Shown: one piece after another, positions 10,401-17,452 of the stretch
Layout of the letters: each line of letters starts with the position of its first letter
Numbering within the stretch: position 1 is the first letter of the stretch
Source: Candidatus Fredericiella danica
Lineage (GTDB): Bacteria > Chloroflexota > Anaerolineae > Caldilineales > Caldilineaceae
Assembly (NCBI GenBank): GCA_016713335.1
Contig: JADJPH010000029.1
Span: forward strand, 23,761-87,760
Direction: 5' to 3'
DNA: 64,000 nucleotides
Program-made: the position numbers and the translations under genes
The notes under the pieces: model-generated
Databases searched by the model: none
The model's input: only the letters and a program-made list of their open reading frames with translations
What the model was told of the DNA's origin: nothing

Positions 10401-11183
10401 AATCGCTTCCACCGGCGTCCAGTGATCGATGTTCGTCCCATCACCAAGTTGCCCGCGATCGTTGAGGCCCCAACAGAAGGCAGCGCCGTCTGAAAACAGC
10501 GCGCACGTGTGCGAACCCCCGGCCGCAAGGGCGTGTGCGCCACTGGCAACCACAACAATTGGTGTGCGCTGGGTCAGCGTCCCCCCATTCCCCAGTTGTC
10601 CGTATCGATTGTAGCCCCAGCACAGAATCGCCCCCGCGCCTGTCAACGCACAGGTGTGCAGATCGCCGGATGACAGCGCCGTCACGTCGACAAGACCGGC
10701 AACGGGCGCAGGAAATGCCCGTGAAGTCGCCGTACCATCACCCAACTGACCGTAGCGATTGTCGCCCCAACACGCTACCGTGCTATTCGTTTGGATAGCA
10801 CAGGTATGATAATCGCCAGCCACCAGTCCGCCGGCATGGCTATCAATGCCCACCAAAGCCACTGGCGTCACGCGATCGACTGTGGTGCCATCCCCGAGTT
10901 GGCCATAGCGATTGTCGCCCCAGCAACGAAGATCACCGCCAATTCTTGCACAGGTGTGCTTGCCGCCGGCAGCCACTTCAGTCAGGAGCGAGGACGCACC
11001 CGCGGCGCCAATTCCAGTTGCCGGATCAGGAGGCGCCACTGGGTCACCCTGCGCGAGGAGACCCCGCTCAGCGCTCGTCGGATGGTTGGCAATCTCGGCA
11101 GCGAACGCACTGGATGATGTCCCGGCCAGCAGCAGAATTGCCGCAAATAATGCAACGAATCGAAGCGCTATCGGGCGTTCCAT
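7452..11183 (-). CDS. Secreted RCC1-propeller / LCAT-like hydrolase-fold surface protein
   Basis: An intact protein of 1243 residues. The start at 11183 has AGGAG seven bases upstream; the GTG at 11189 is too close. It has a signal peptide (about 5-28), then seven RCC1 repeats (about 70-430, each H-T-C-A plus C-W-G-x-N-x-x-G-Q-L-G-D-G) forming one seven-bladed propeller. A carboxypeptidase-regulatory-like beta domain (about 432-510) follows, then a hydrolase domain resembling lecithin:cholesterol acyltransferase/lipases (PYDWR, nucleophile elbow AHGMGG, TPWLGAP). Calcium-binding-like beta domains and a C-terminal putative Ig domain complete it, ending YLPLLKR. The elbow normally reads G-H-S-M-G; here the serine is glycine (codon 9228-9230), so the domain may be non-catalytic or a binding module. 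Role: cell-surface recognition or lipid contact, inferred. Confidence 0.75.
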   Translation of the reverse strand: MERPIALRFVALFAAILLLAGTSSSAFAAEIANHPTSAERGLLAQGDPVAPPDPATGIGAAGASSLLTEVAAGGKHTCARIGGDLRCWGDNRYGQLGDGTTVDRVTPVALVGIDSHAGGLVAGDYHTCAIQTNSTVACWGDNRYGQLGDGTATSRAFPAPVAGLVDVTALSSGDLHTCALTGAGAILCWGYNRYGQLGNGGTLTQRTPIVVVASGAHALAAGGSHTCALFSDGAAFCWGLNDRGQLGDGTNIDHWTPVEAIGPFLDAVHVAAGWGHTCALSATGGAMCWGDNLSGQLGDGTRTDQWLPIAVSGLSSGAQQVAGGDYHTCTRTSVGGVHCWGYNGHGEIGDGTWDTRLTPVAVSALDQGVTDIATGDYHSCAVAVVGGLWCWGLNDNGQLGDGTMSNRRSPVAVAWPPPSIPPVNGTVTDGVGNPIPGVQVDLMDGAGAISTYHTGATGQFAFPVEDVGTYTVSVASPVYGFALPSVAITVPHEAPVVFIGALDPGFAPVLFVAGMTGSALVQAGSATDLWPGQVWDAAPNPLSNRLGERQAILAPDVIRAADLPEPLPDQTLYAPLLGRLAEGRIEYVSAGDPQRRTVEGCDIGQAQNGPTLFVFPYDWRLSNLTTAASLRDYVGCIHKFYPDVPINVVAHGMGGYAARYYIVQASPNSRVKQLITIATPWLGAPRFFDALESGLIGLQDALRAPETMRTLLEAYPGLHELLPGATYFDYAAASGEPPLLVEESWDINARDGNTQTLTYLDFIDLANTRYPKIAPCGGDSVCDVGDNNAAFHALPGQDSWVGDSGDIAYHYIFGVRSAKDTFAGYRARSVVLCSPLGCTNTERLAPVTTRGDLATPLISAQRAALGQYPDGANIALHAVVATTQAEDASAGYQGLVQSESVISLTVDLVNGVPAGLAARDAITVPPAAPAFFVAVTGVGEALITNGDGKQTGAASHDLFVRQADEVTYLPASTANFLAIMPITGVFTITFQSGSEPMHIDVVRQGEGAADYAIRWRDVSVAPATALALHIPYTGVESLLYDFDGDGVPETPMPTIPLVIEGPAAADDEPPIVTTTIDAVYNLTILAADPAGVSGIFYSFDGVSFSPYTVTVSAPLTATEAYAFAEDTLGNRSSFHRQLLRVAQAPLILSEPITTTVVGQPYLYNVTATGVPQPSYALLAFPEGMSIDPATGQIQWVPEMPGEYYVTVTAANLVEPAAYQTWKIIVDALPEPKPVEMYLPLLKR

Positions 11184-11378
11184 ACGCACTCTCCTCTAGT
11201 TGCAAGAGTTCCTGGTTCGAAACAGGGTCGATCGCAAGCCACCTTTGGCATTGCGATTCCAGGCGCGTAGACAATCGCAGCGTGATCAACAATGGCGCGC
11301 AGCCTTCATGATAGGGCGCGTAAGTGCCGGGGACAACGGTCAAGATGTGTAATTTTCGCGGTAACGTGACGTAGATTT

Positions 11379-12347
11379 CTAGATGATTTCGGGGAAACAG
11401 CGCCGCGACGCCCGAGTGCTCATGCCGCAGGATCCGGATTCCACCAGCATGGCCCCTTTTCCTGGCGCGATGTACGCGCGCAGGCGGATGTCCGCCATCT
11501 GCGCGTCTGCCAACGGTTTGAACGAACCGGCGGCGGCAAAGGCTGCGTCTTGTTCATTCGGAAAGCTGAGACCCAACAACACCACGTCGGGGTCGAGCGT
11601 CATGGTGTAATGCACGCACTCGGCCACGCTCAGGCGCGGCAGCACCGCGGCCACCCCGTCGGCGCCACCAGACGATAGTTTGCCGCGGGGTCGCTGTTGC
11701 AGAGGCTGATTGTAACCTGACGTATCACCCAGCAGTTTGCCGGCGCCAAAGGTCTTGAAACAGATCGTGCCCACCCCCCTTGCTTTTGCCAGTGGAAGGA
11801 TCTCTGTCACATAGCGCAGATCGACAAACGGCCCCACCGGAAACATCACAATGTCACATAACCCGGCCCGGATCGCGGCGTCCAGCACTCCCGGGTTGTG
11901 CGAGGAGATGCCGCGGAACCGGGTCTTCCCCGCCTGAATACAGGCAGCCACCTGGTCAAAACCGCCGCCCGGCATTGCAAGACGGCGATACACCTCCATC
12001 GATGAAAGCGCATGGAAGACAAACGCATCCGTATACGCCACTTGCAGACGGCGCAGCGACGCATCAATCTGCGCCTCAACCGGCGCCTCCAGATCGTCGA
12101 TCTTGTCGACGACGAACAACTGTTCGCGCACGCCCTTGATGGCCTCACCGACGATCGTCTCTGAATAGCCGTCCTCGTAACCGGGCGCGGTGTCGATCAC
12201 GTTTAACCCCGCGTCGATTGCGCGGCGGACTGTGGCTACGCACGTTGCCAACGGTAGCTGACGGTCTGCCAGGTCACCGATGCCGAGGACTGAGGCCATG
12301 AATCCGGTCTGACCAAGTTCACGCCGCGGGGCAAATGTCTGCTTCAT
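11379..12347 (-). CDS. Aldo/keto reductase
   Basis: A 322-residue (alpha/beta)8-barrel oxidoreductase. Visible tetrad residues are Asp and Tyr in NVIDTAPGYEDGYSE (about 49-63), Lys in FVVDKIDD (about 82) and His in FVFHAL (about 112). NADPH-binding strands are recognisable at GVGTICFKTFGAGKLLG. It would reduce aldehydes or ketoses in the cytoplasm. Its neighbour on the same strand was a sugar isomerase (now a fragment at 12546-12647), which suggests a sugar or polyol pathway. The last dozen residues are serine/arginine-rich and do not look conserved, so a late frameshift is possible. Confidence 0.85.
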   Translation of the reverse strand: MKQTFAPRRELGQTGFMASVLGIGDLADRQLPLATCVATVRRAIDAGLNVIDTAPGYEDGYSETIVGEAIKGVREQLFVVDKIDDLEAPVEAQIDASLRRLQVAYTDAFVFHALSSMEVYRRLAMPGGGFDQVAACIQAGKTRFRGISSHNPGVLDAAIRAGLCDIVMFPVGPFVDLRYVTEILPLAKARGVGTICFKTFGAGKLLGDTSGYNQPLQQRPRGKLSSGGADGVAAVLPRLSVAECVHYTMTLDPDVVLLGLSFPNEQDAAFAAAGSFKPLADAQMADIRLRAYIAPGKGAMLVESGSCGMSTRASRRCFPEII

Positions 12348-12360
12348 CTTTCACCTCACC

Positions 12361-12545
12361 TTAAAGAACAGGCGGCGGGCCCCCGCCCGGCACCGCCGCG
12401 AGGCAGGGAGAAGGGGGGGGGCGGGGCGGCCCGGTCGGAAAAAGCACCGGCCCCCCCCCGGCCGGCCCCAACCCCACCAAGGGCCCCCAAAACTTCCCGG
12501 CCGCCCCCCCCCCCCCCGGGGGCGGGGGGGGGAAGAGGGGGGCGG
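12361..12545. other. Homopolymer-rich low-complexity tract, probable assembly artefact
   Basis: About 185 bases composed almost only of G and C runs (including runs of about 10 to 16 identical bases) with no codon structure. It abruptly replaces the body of the isomerase gene and ends next to the aldo/keto reductase start. Nothing biological resembles this composition in the rest of the window; it looks like poor-quality read sequence joining two contigs. Confidence 0.7.
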
Positions 12546-12647
12546 CGCTTCATACCCGATTTCTGCGACCGCCTTGACGAACTCAACGGGCGTCATCAGC
12601 GCCGGCACGAAACACCACCACGAAACGGATTGCCGATAAGTTGCCAT
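12546..12647 (-). pseudogene. Sugar phosphate isomerase/epimerase family, N-terminal fragment only
   Basis: The frame starts at 12647, with a G-rich ribosome binding site six bases upstream, and encodes about 34 residues including RQSVSWWCFVPALM and EFVKAVAEIGYEA. This is the typical N-terminus of a xylose-isomerase-like TIM barrel (hydroxypyruvate isomerase type, about 260 residues). The remaining barrel is absent because the homopolymer-rich tract begins here. The aldo/keto reductase downstream suggests the intact genome has an isomerase-reductase pair. Treat as truncated by assembly rather than as biological decay. Confidence 0.6.
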
Positions 12648-12768
12648 CACTGCCCCCTCAGGTCACACGATTCGCCGGTTGTCAATCATACGGCTGGCGC
12701 AGCAGCACCGCAGGTCAGCGGCACGCGTGCACCACAACTGCAATTGTAACAAAGGATGCAGGAGTTGA

Positions 12769-13560
12769 TCATTGTACGGGTGCCCAAAGAATATGCACCT
12801 GGGCGGTAGAATCCGGCCACAAGCGCAGCACGTCTCCATCTGGGCCAAGTAAGTAACAGGTCCAACCGTGCATCATGCCGCTCATCTCACATTGATAGTC
12901 GCTCTGGTAGGTAGTCTCCGGCCCGGTTGCCCAACCAAGCCCACCGGCGACGCCGGCGACACCCGCAACCTCCCCGCGCCACAAGCGGCCGAAATCTCCC
13001 GCCGGCGCGCTCATGCCAGCGGGCGGTGTTTCTACCGGTGAAGGTGTGATCGCCGCCTGCGCCGTATCCAGCGGTCCCATGGCGATCTGGACAACGGGCG
13101 ACGGATAGTCGGCCCCACCACCATCATAGAAGACGTAGTAGGTGTTCGACGCTTCAAACCAGACCATGAACCCGTGCTCAAAGGGTTGGGTCGTTGCCGT
13201 CGACGCAACCGCGTCCGCCGCTGGGCAGCGCGCCGGTGGCGGGGTGAAAAACCAGGTGCGCAGGTTCTGGCACTGGAAGGCGACGGCCTGCGTTGCCCAT
13301 GTAAGCGCGTCGCCCACGGCAACCCGCAGCCCCAGGCTGTCGTACGTCAGCATTGCCTCGGATGTCGTGAGCACCGTCGTCCCACTTTATGGCGTCGATA
13401 CGCAAGCGCCCATGACCGGCTGACCCGCTATCGGGCATATTTCAGCCGAGTCGCCAAGCGCATCCCACGCCAGCACCACCGCCTCCCCCACATTCAACGT
13501 GATCGTGGGGGTCACACCAAAGCGCAGCACCTGCGGCATCGTGATAACCTGCGGCATCGT
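12769..13560 (-). pseudogene. Ig-like surface protein fragment, 5' end lost, internal stop
   Basis: The readable frame runs from about 13560 to the stop at 12769. It begins with an Ig-like phrase (VLRFGVTPTITLNVGE, then VVLAWDALGDSAE), continues across an in-frame TAA near 13390, and then has a conserved-looking module with TWFFTPPPARCP, FEHGFMVWFEA and YYVFYDGG. Similar Ig plus WFF/FEHG modules occur in secreted proteins of filamentous Chloroflexota (from memory, not searched). The 5' part dissolves into a C-rich tract at about 13560-13776. A cell-wall or secreted binding protein is the best guess; the start codon and signal peptide are not present. Confidence 0.5.
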
Positions 13561-13776
13561 GCCGCGGCCTTCACCCCACTCACCGCCACCACGCCGCCAC
13601 CCGCGTTTCCCCGACCACCATCAACCCCCGCAGCGGGCTGCACCAGCTCCCCCCCCCCCCCCACACCACCAGCAAACCAGCCACCAACCACCCACACCAC
13701 CCCCACCACCAAACCCCTACCCACCCACCCACCTCCCATCCCCCTCCCCCCTCTCCCTCCTCTCCTTCCCCCCTCC
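13560..13776. other. C-rich low-complexity tract
   Basis: About 215 bases dominated by C and CA/CT runs (for example a run of 14 C near 13650) with no plausible coding frame, between a truncated surface-protein gene and an octamer repeat. Like the tract at 12361-12545 it looks like poor-quality sequence at an assembly join. Confidence 0.6.
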
Positions 13777-13867
13777 CTGTCCCTGTCTCCCTGTCTCCTG
13801 TCTCTTGTCTCCTTGTCTCCTTGTCTCCTTGTCTCCTTGTCTCTTTGTCTCTTTGTCTCTTTGTCTC
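13777..13867 (-). repeat. Tandem octamer repeat (CTGTCTCC/TTGTCTCC)
   Basis: About eleven head-to-tail copies of an 8-bp unit, partly diverged from CTGTCTCC to TTGTCTCC and TTGTCTCT. On the minus strand it reads GGAGACAG. The stop codon of the adjacent ROK kinase gene lies in the last unit. Two more arrays of the same unit lie at 56185-56248 and 62301-62379. Confidence 0.85.
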
Positions 13868-14765
13868 AAGGCACAGAGACGGGGAGGAAAGGCTGATCCG
13901 CCAAACAACACCCCCCCACCACTACCACCGCGTCGCCCAGCAGCGCCGGCTCAATCCTCACACCGGCCGCAAACGGCGCCATCACCCGGCGCAGCGTCGC
14001 CTCGCGCAACGGCTCCCACAACAGCGCCCCCATCTTGGAGACCCCTCCTCCAATCACAATCAATTCCGGATGTAGCAGGGTCGCCATGTTGCCGCGTGCA
14101 AAACCAAGGGTCTCTGCCGTTACTCGCAGCAGGCTTTGGGCCATGACGTCGCCCTGCTCTGCCGCCGCATAGACCACGGCGGCATCGATGGCATCCACTG
14201 AACCGGCAAGCACCGCCATCCGAGATGCCGGCTCGACCACCTTGCGTGCGCGCCGGCCGATCGACCACCCAGAGCAGATTTGCTCCAATTCCATCAGTTG
14301 CCCACTCTCAGGGTCCGGCGCCCACGTGTGACCAATCTCGGCGGCGCCAATGCCCTGACCTAGATAGAAGACGCGACGACAGCCATGCCCGGCACCGCGC
14401 AATGCCTCCCCCAGCCCGGCGACGGCCGCATCGTTGCGGACCATGACCGGCGCGCCCCATTGTTCCTCGGCCCACTGGCGCAGCGGGAAACCTGTCCACC
14501 CCTCGATTTGAAAGGAACGCACCACGCGCTCATGCGTGCAGTCATAGGGACCGCCAAAACCGATCCCGATCCCACCCACTTCGCGCCGGTCAACCCCGGC
14601 CTCAGCCAGCGCCTGCGCCACCATCTCAACCAGCATGCGGCGGATACCAGAAGCCCCACGTGCCGGTTCAACCGCCCGCCGCACCAGGCAAACCAACGTC
14701 CCCGTTGCCTCGCCAACCCCAACCTGCAGTTTTGTACCACCGATTTCGATCCCAATGACCGGCAT
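13866..14765 (-). CDS. ROK-family sugar kinase-like protein
   Basis: A 299-residue ROK/ASKHA protein. The phosphate-1 motif is GIEIGGTK (about 4-11), the catalytic aspartate lies in VRNDAAVAGLGEA (about 111), and adenosine-site glycines occur in HPELIVIGGGVS (about 245). It would phosphorylate a hexose such as glucose in the cytoplasm. The usual zinc-binding CxCGxxGCxE is absent. The segment that normally contains the phosphate-2 glycine loop is shortened to YLGQGIGAAEIGH, suggesting an in-frame loss of about 15-20 residues there. Activity is therefore doubtful. The last residues (LPVSVP) are encoded by the octamer repeat. It was probably part of a sugar locus with the isomerase and reductase on the same strand. 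Confidence 0.7.
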   Translation of the reverse strand: MPVIGIEIGGTKLQVGVGEATGTLVCLVRRAVEPARGASGIRRMLVEMVAQALAEAGVDRREVGGIGIGFGGPYDCTHERVVRSFQIEGWTGFPLRQWAEEQWGAPVMVRNDAAVAGLGEALRGAGHGCRRVFYLGQGIGAAEIGHTWAPDPESGQLMELEQICSGWSIGRRARKVVEPASRMAVLAGSVDAIDAAVVYAAAEQGDVMAQSLLRVTAETLGFARGNMATLLHPELIVIGGGVSKMGALLWEPLREATLRRVMAPFAAGVRIEPALLGDAVVVVGGCCLADQPFLPVSVP

Positions 14766-14977
14766 GGTTCCAATCCTTCTTATGCCTTAACCAGGTCAGG
14801 CGTATTGGCATGATGCAGCACTTGCGCTCCTCCCAACGACGCCAATCCAGGACAAGCTCGCGTCACGCGGCGACAAATAGCCTGCGAATCGTCGGACACC
14901 TGCCGGTTGCCATGAGCGGATGGCTCCACTATGCTGTAGCCATCTGTTGTCGCTCACTCTCAACCGGAGGATGCTTG

Positions 14978-16797
14978 ATGGTCCGTCATGCTGGTACACT
15001 CGTGCTCTTATTGGCGCTGTTGCTTGTTCCCGCCCCTACGGTGGCGCAAAGCGAGCTCACAACGACGCTGAGCGGAACACTCATTTTGCAATGGGGCGAC
15101 GCATACGAGGATGGCGCGTTGCGTGCATCCACCGTTGAAGGCGCCGTTGTCACCGATGATGGCCGCGTTGTGCCCGTTGACCTGGAGTCAATCTTAGCCT
15201 TAAGCCAGCGTTCCCTCCTGGACCTGCAAGGCCAACGCGTCGAAGTCACCCTGAAAACTGGCACGAACGAAGGCGCCACTGGCGCTGTTCAATATCTTAT
15301 CACGCAACCGGCAGAAGTCAGTGCCCCTGTGCGCGGCAGCCACCCCTGGTTGGTGCTGCTCTGCGCAGCGCCCGACTCCGCCGTCAGCCACCCGACGCCA
15401 GATGCATTCTATCGGGGATGCTTGGGAACGCCTATGGTGGGCTTGACCACTACTGGCGCGAACTTTCCGGCGACGTCGCCAATATTCTGGGCAGCCGCCC
15501 GCTTGGCTGGCTGCGGATGCCAAACGCGGGCAACTACTATGCCGAAGCCTATCGCGGCGGATACCGCCTGAACATGACACGCGCCACGGACGATTGCCTC
15601 AACGCCGCCGATCCTCAGATCGATTTCTCCCCCTACGACGGCGTCGTCATCCTGCTCCCGCTGCCTGCGGACAAATTAACCGGCACCATCTGGGCCTTTG
15701 GCGGCAGCATGTATCTAAAGCGCGATGGGCCGGGACGTTACATCCGCGCCGCCTGGATTCCGGTCGAAATCGGCGCCGGTGCAGGTAATGTGCGTGAAGT
15801 GCCCGTTTCACTGCTCGCCCATGAAATGGGGCACGGCTTTGGCCTGCCCCATTCCTCCGGCCCCTATGGGCAGGTATATGATTCACGGTGGGATGTCATG
15901 AGTGGCGCGTTCGGCGTCTGCAGCCCCGAACCGGTTTACGGATGTCCCAGCCAACACACCATGGGCTACCACAAGGAGTTGATCAGTTGGATTCCGGACG
16001 GGCGCAAGGTCGTGATCCCGTCCGGCACGGCAAAGTTGGTGGAACTGATGCGCCTTGCGCAGCCAAAGTCAAACGGCTACCTGCTGGCCCAGATTCCATT
16101 GGAGGATGCAGACCACTTCTACACCGTGGAGGCGCGCCGGATTGCGGGATATGACTATCGCGGCCTGCTGCCTGGAGAAGCGATCGTCATCCATGAGGTC
16201 GACAAGACGCGCAGTGAACCTGCGCATGTGATTGACGCGGACGGCAATGGCGATGTCAATGACGAAGGCGCCATGTGGCGAACGGGTGAAACCTTTACCG
16301 GGCGCAACGGCGTCACCGTCTGCGTGGCGGGCAGCACCGCCACCGGTTTCTTTGTCGGCATCGGCAACGGTCAGACGCCCCAGTGCGAACTGGCTGCGGA
16401 TCTCTCAAGTTCTGCGACATCCGCCAGCAATTCGTTGCCCAATGCGGGGCAGACCGCAACCCTCTACACGGATTTGGTGAACATGCACGCAACCGCGCAA
16501 GGGGTCGTGGTTACCAGCACGTTGCCGGCAGGTACGGCCTATGTCACGGGAACTGCAAAAACGAGTCAGGGTGTCGTGGAACTGACACCGGCCGGGGAAC
16601 TGGTCTTCACGGTCGGCGCCTTGAAGGACGGTGCGCCGGCTAGATTATCCTATGCGATCCGTGTGAACAAGAATCTACGCGACCCGACCGTGCTCACCGC
16701 CAGGTCCAAGGCCGCCTGGAACGGTGGCTCGCTGCCGCTCACACACACGCTGATTGCGAACGCAGAGCGCGTGAATTTGCCCTCGGCGGCGAAGTAA
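14978..16797 (+). CDS. Secreted metzincin-type metalloprotease with C-terminal DUF11-like domain, one frameshift
   Basis: The start at 14978 is supported by GGAGG seven bases upstream and gives a signal peptide (about residues 5-23, ending PTVAQS). An N-terminal beta-rich domain (to about 15415) is followed, after a one-base frame change near 15420, by a zinc protease domain. Its motif HExxHxxGxxH is complete (15820-15852), with a downstream Met-turn in SRWDVMSG, as in M6/M43-like gluzincin/metzincin secreted peptidases. The C-terminus (about 16390-16780) is a DUF11/CARDB-like beta domain (GQTATLYTDLVN, TSTLPAGTAYV). The product should be an exported protease acting on extracellular protein. 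The DUF2442 gene follows after 13 bases. Confidence 0.78.
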
Positions 16798-16810
16798 GCG
16801 GAGAACAAAC

Positions 16811-17118
16811 ATGATCGATAGCGCGCAAGCTTATAAGGTTATCTATCCTCGGAGCGCCTACACCCTGCCCGTCGATGCACGCGCCAGGAAACTGACGTTT
16901 GATATGACCTACATGCATATTCACCTACAGGATGGTCGCATCCTTTCGGTGCCGCTTGCTTGGATTCCAACACTGGCGCAAGCAACGCCGGCCGATCCAG
17001 AAGTATCGGACGGGTGGGATGGGCGCCTGCTGTACTGGGATCCAGACGATGGCCGATCAACGAGGACCTCCTCGTTGCCAGTTATCTCGCCGGTGGCGCC
17101 GTCACTGAAAATGAATGA
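16811..17118 (+). CDS. DUF2442 family protein, late frameshift
   Basis: About 102 residues with the DUF2442 signature: a strand-loop-strand FDMTYMHIHLQDGRILSVPL, then WIPTL and a C-terminal helix. The frame must switch near 17050; the correct continuation PINEDLLVASYLAGGAV ends at the TGA at 17116-17118. DUF2442 proteins are small, and often pair with DUF4160 partners in putative toxin-antitoxin-like loci; no DUF4160 gene is next to it here. It lies 13 bases after the protease gene and 18 bases before the promoter of the candidate small RNA, so the RNA hairpins could also serve as its terminator. Confidence 0.7.
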
Positions 17119-17136
17119 TTTTTTCCGTTGGCGATC

Positions 17137-17165
17137 TTGACACACACGGCGACGTGTGCCATAAT
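17137..17165 (+). promoter_or_regulatory. Sigma-70-type promoter for candidate small RNA, with dyad in spacer
   Basis: The -35 TTGACA (17137-17142) is perfect, the spacer is 17 bp, and the -10 CATAAT (17160-17165) matches five of six and is preceded by an extended -10 TG. The spacer contains an inverted repeat CACAC...GTGTG (17143-17158), a candidate operator. A transcript would start near 17173. Confidence 0.7.
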
Positions 17166-17172
17166 ACTTTCC

Positions 17173-17235
17173 AGAGGCTAGTGCGTGCCGGGTCCCAAAA
17201 CCCGGCTTCGGGGGACGTACTAGCCTCCTTTTTTT
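17173..17235 (+). ncRNA. Candidate structured small RNA ending in an intrinsic terminator
   Basis: Downstream of the promoter, about 63 bases fold into one compact structure. A 13-bp outer stem pairs 17174-17186 with 17215-17227 (one G-U pair) and is followed immediately by seven T. Inside is a 7-bp hairpin (17187-17193 with 17200-17206). The loop CCC (17194-17196) can alternatively pair with the G run at 17211-17214, suggesting a pseudoknot or a switch between two folds. I do not recognise a known riboswitch or sRNA family. It could be a free regulatory RNA, an RNA component of the operon starting at 17453, or merely a terminator for the preceding gene; the private promoter argues against the last. 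Confidence 0.5.
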
Positions 17236-17244
17236 GTCTGAAAT

Positions 17245-17280
17245 ACGACCCATTCCTGGTAGAATGGGTCGTTTCTTTTT
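17245..17280 (+). terminator. Second intrinsic terminator
   Basis: A 10-bp perfect stem (17245-17254 with 17263-17272, loop of eight), extended on both sides by A/T pairs with one bulge, is followed by TTTCTTTTT. Together with the preceding hairpin it gives two terminators in tandem, insulating the following operon from upstream transcription. Confidence 0.7.
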
Positions 17281-17374
17281 CCCGCTGCGCGCCATCCCAC
17301 CCCGGTGAAAGACCAAAACCGCAGCAGTTTCCACTGAAGAAGCTTACGAACCCGCAAGCAACTTTGCAAAACAG

Positions 17375-17403
17375 TTGACAGTTGCGTCAGGTTGTCATAA
17401 AAT
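17375..17403 (+). promoter_or_regulatory. Promoter of the ATPase-nuclease-CHAT operon, with dyad
   Basis: Perfect -35 TTGACA (17375-17380), 17-bp spacer and -10 TAAAAT (17398-17403, five of six) place a start near 17410, about 43 bases before the first gene. TGACA at 17376-17380 and TGTCA at 17393-17397 form an inverted repeat across the promoter, a candidate operator. Confidence 0.7.
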
Positions 17404-17452
17404 AAGGCAAATTGCTAGCAACATCGCCGCTTCGTCGAAAGCATGCTAACGT

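Noticed and set aside
13174..14146. Proline/serine-rich plus-strand open frames over 13.2-14.1 kb
   Set aside because: Produced by C-rich low-complexity sequence and the octamer array; no codon bias or homologous motif.
17173..17280. Known riboswitch or tRNA-like element
   Set aside because: I compared it mentally with ZTP, guanidine, fluoride, preQ1 and self-cleaving ribozyme consensus features and found no match; no tRNA cloverleaf.
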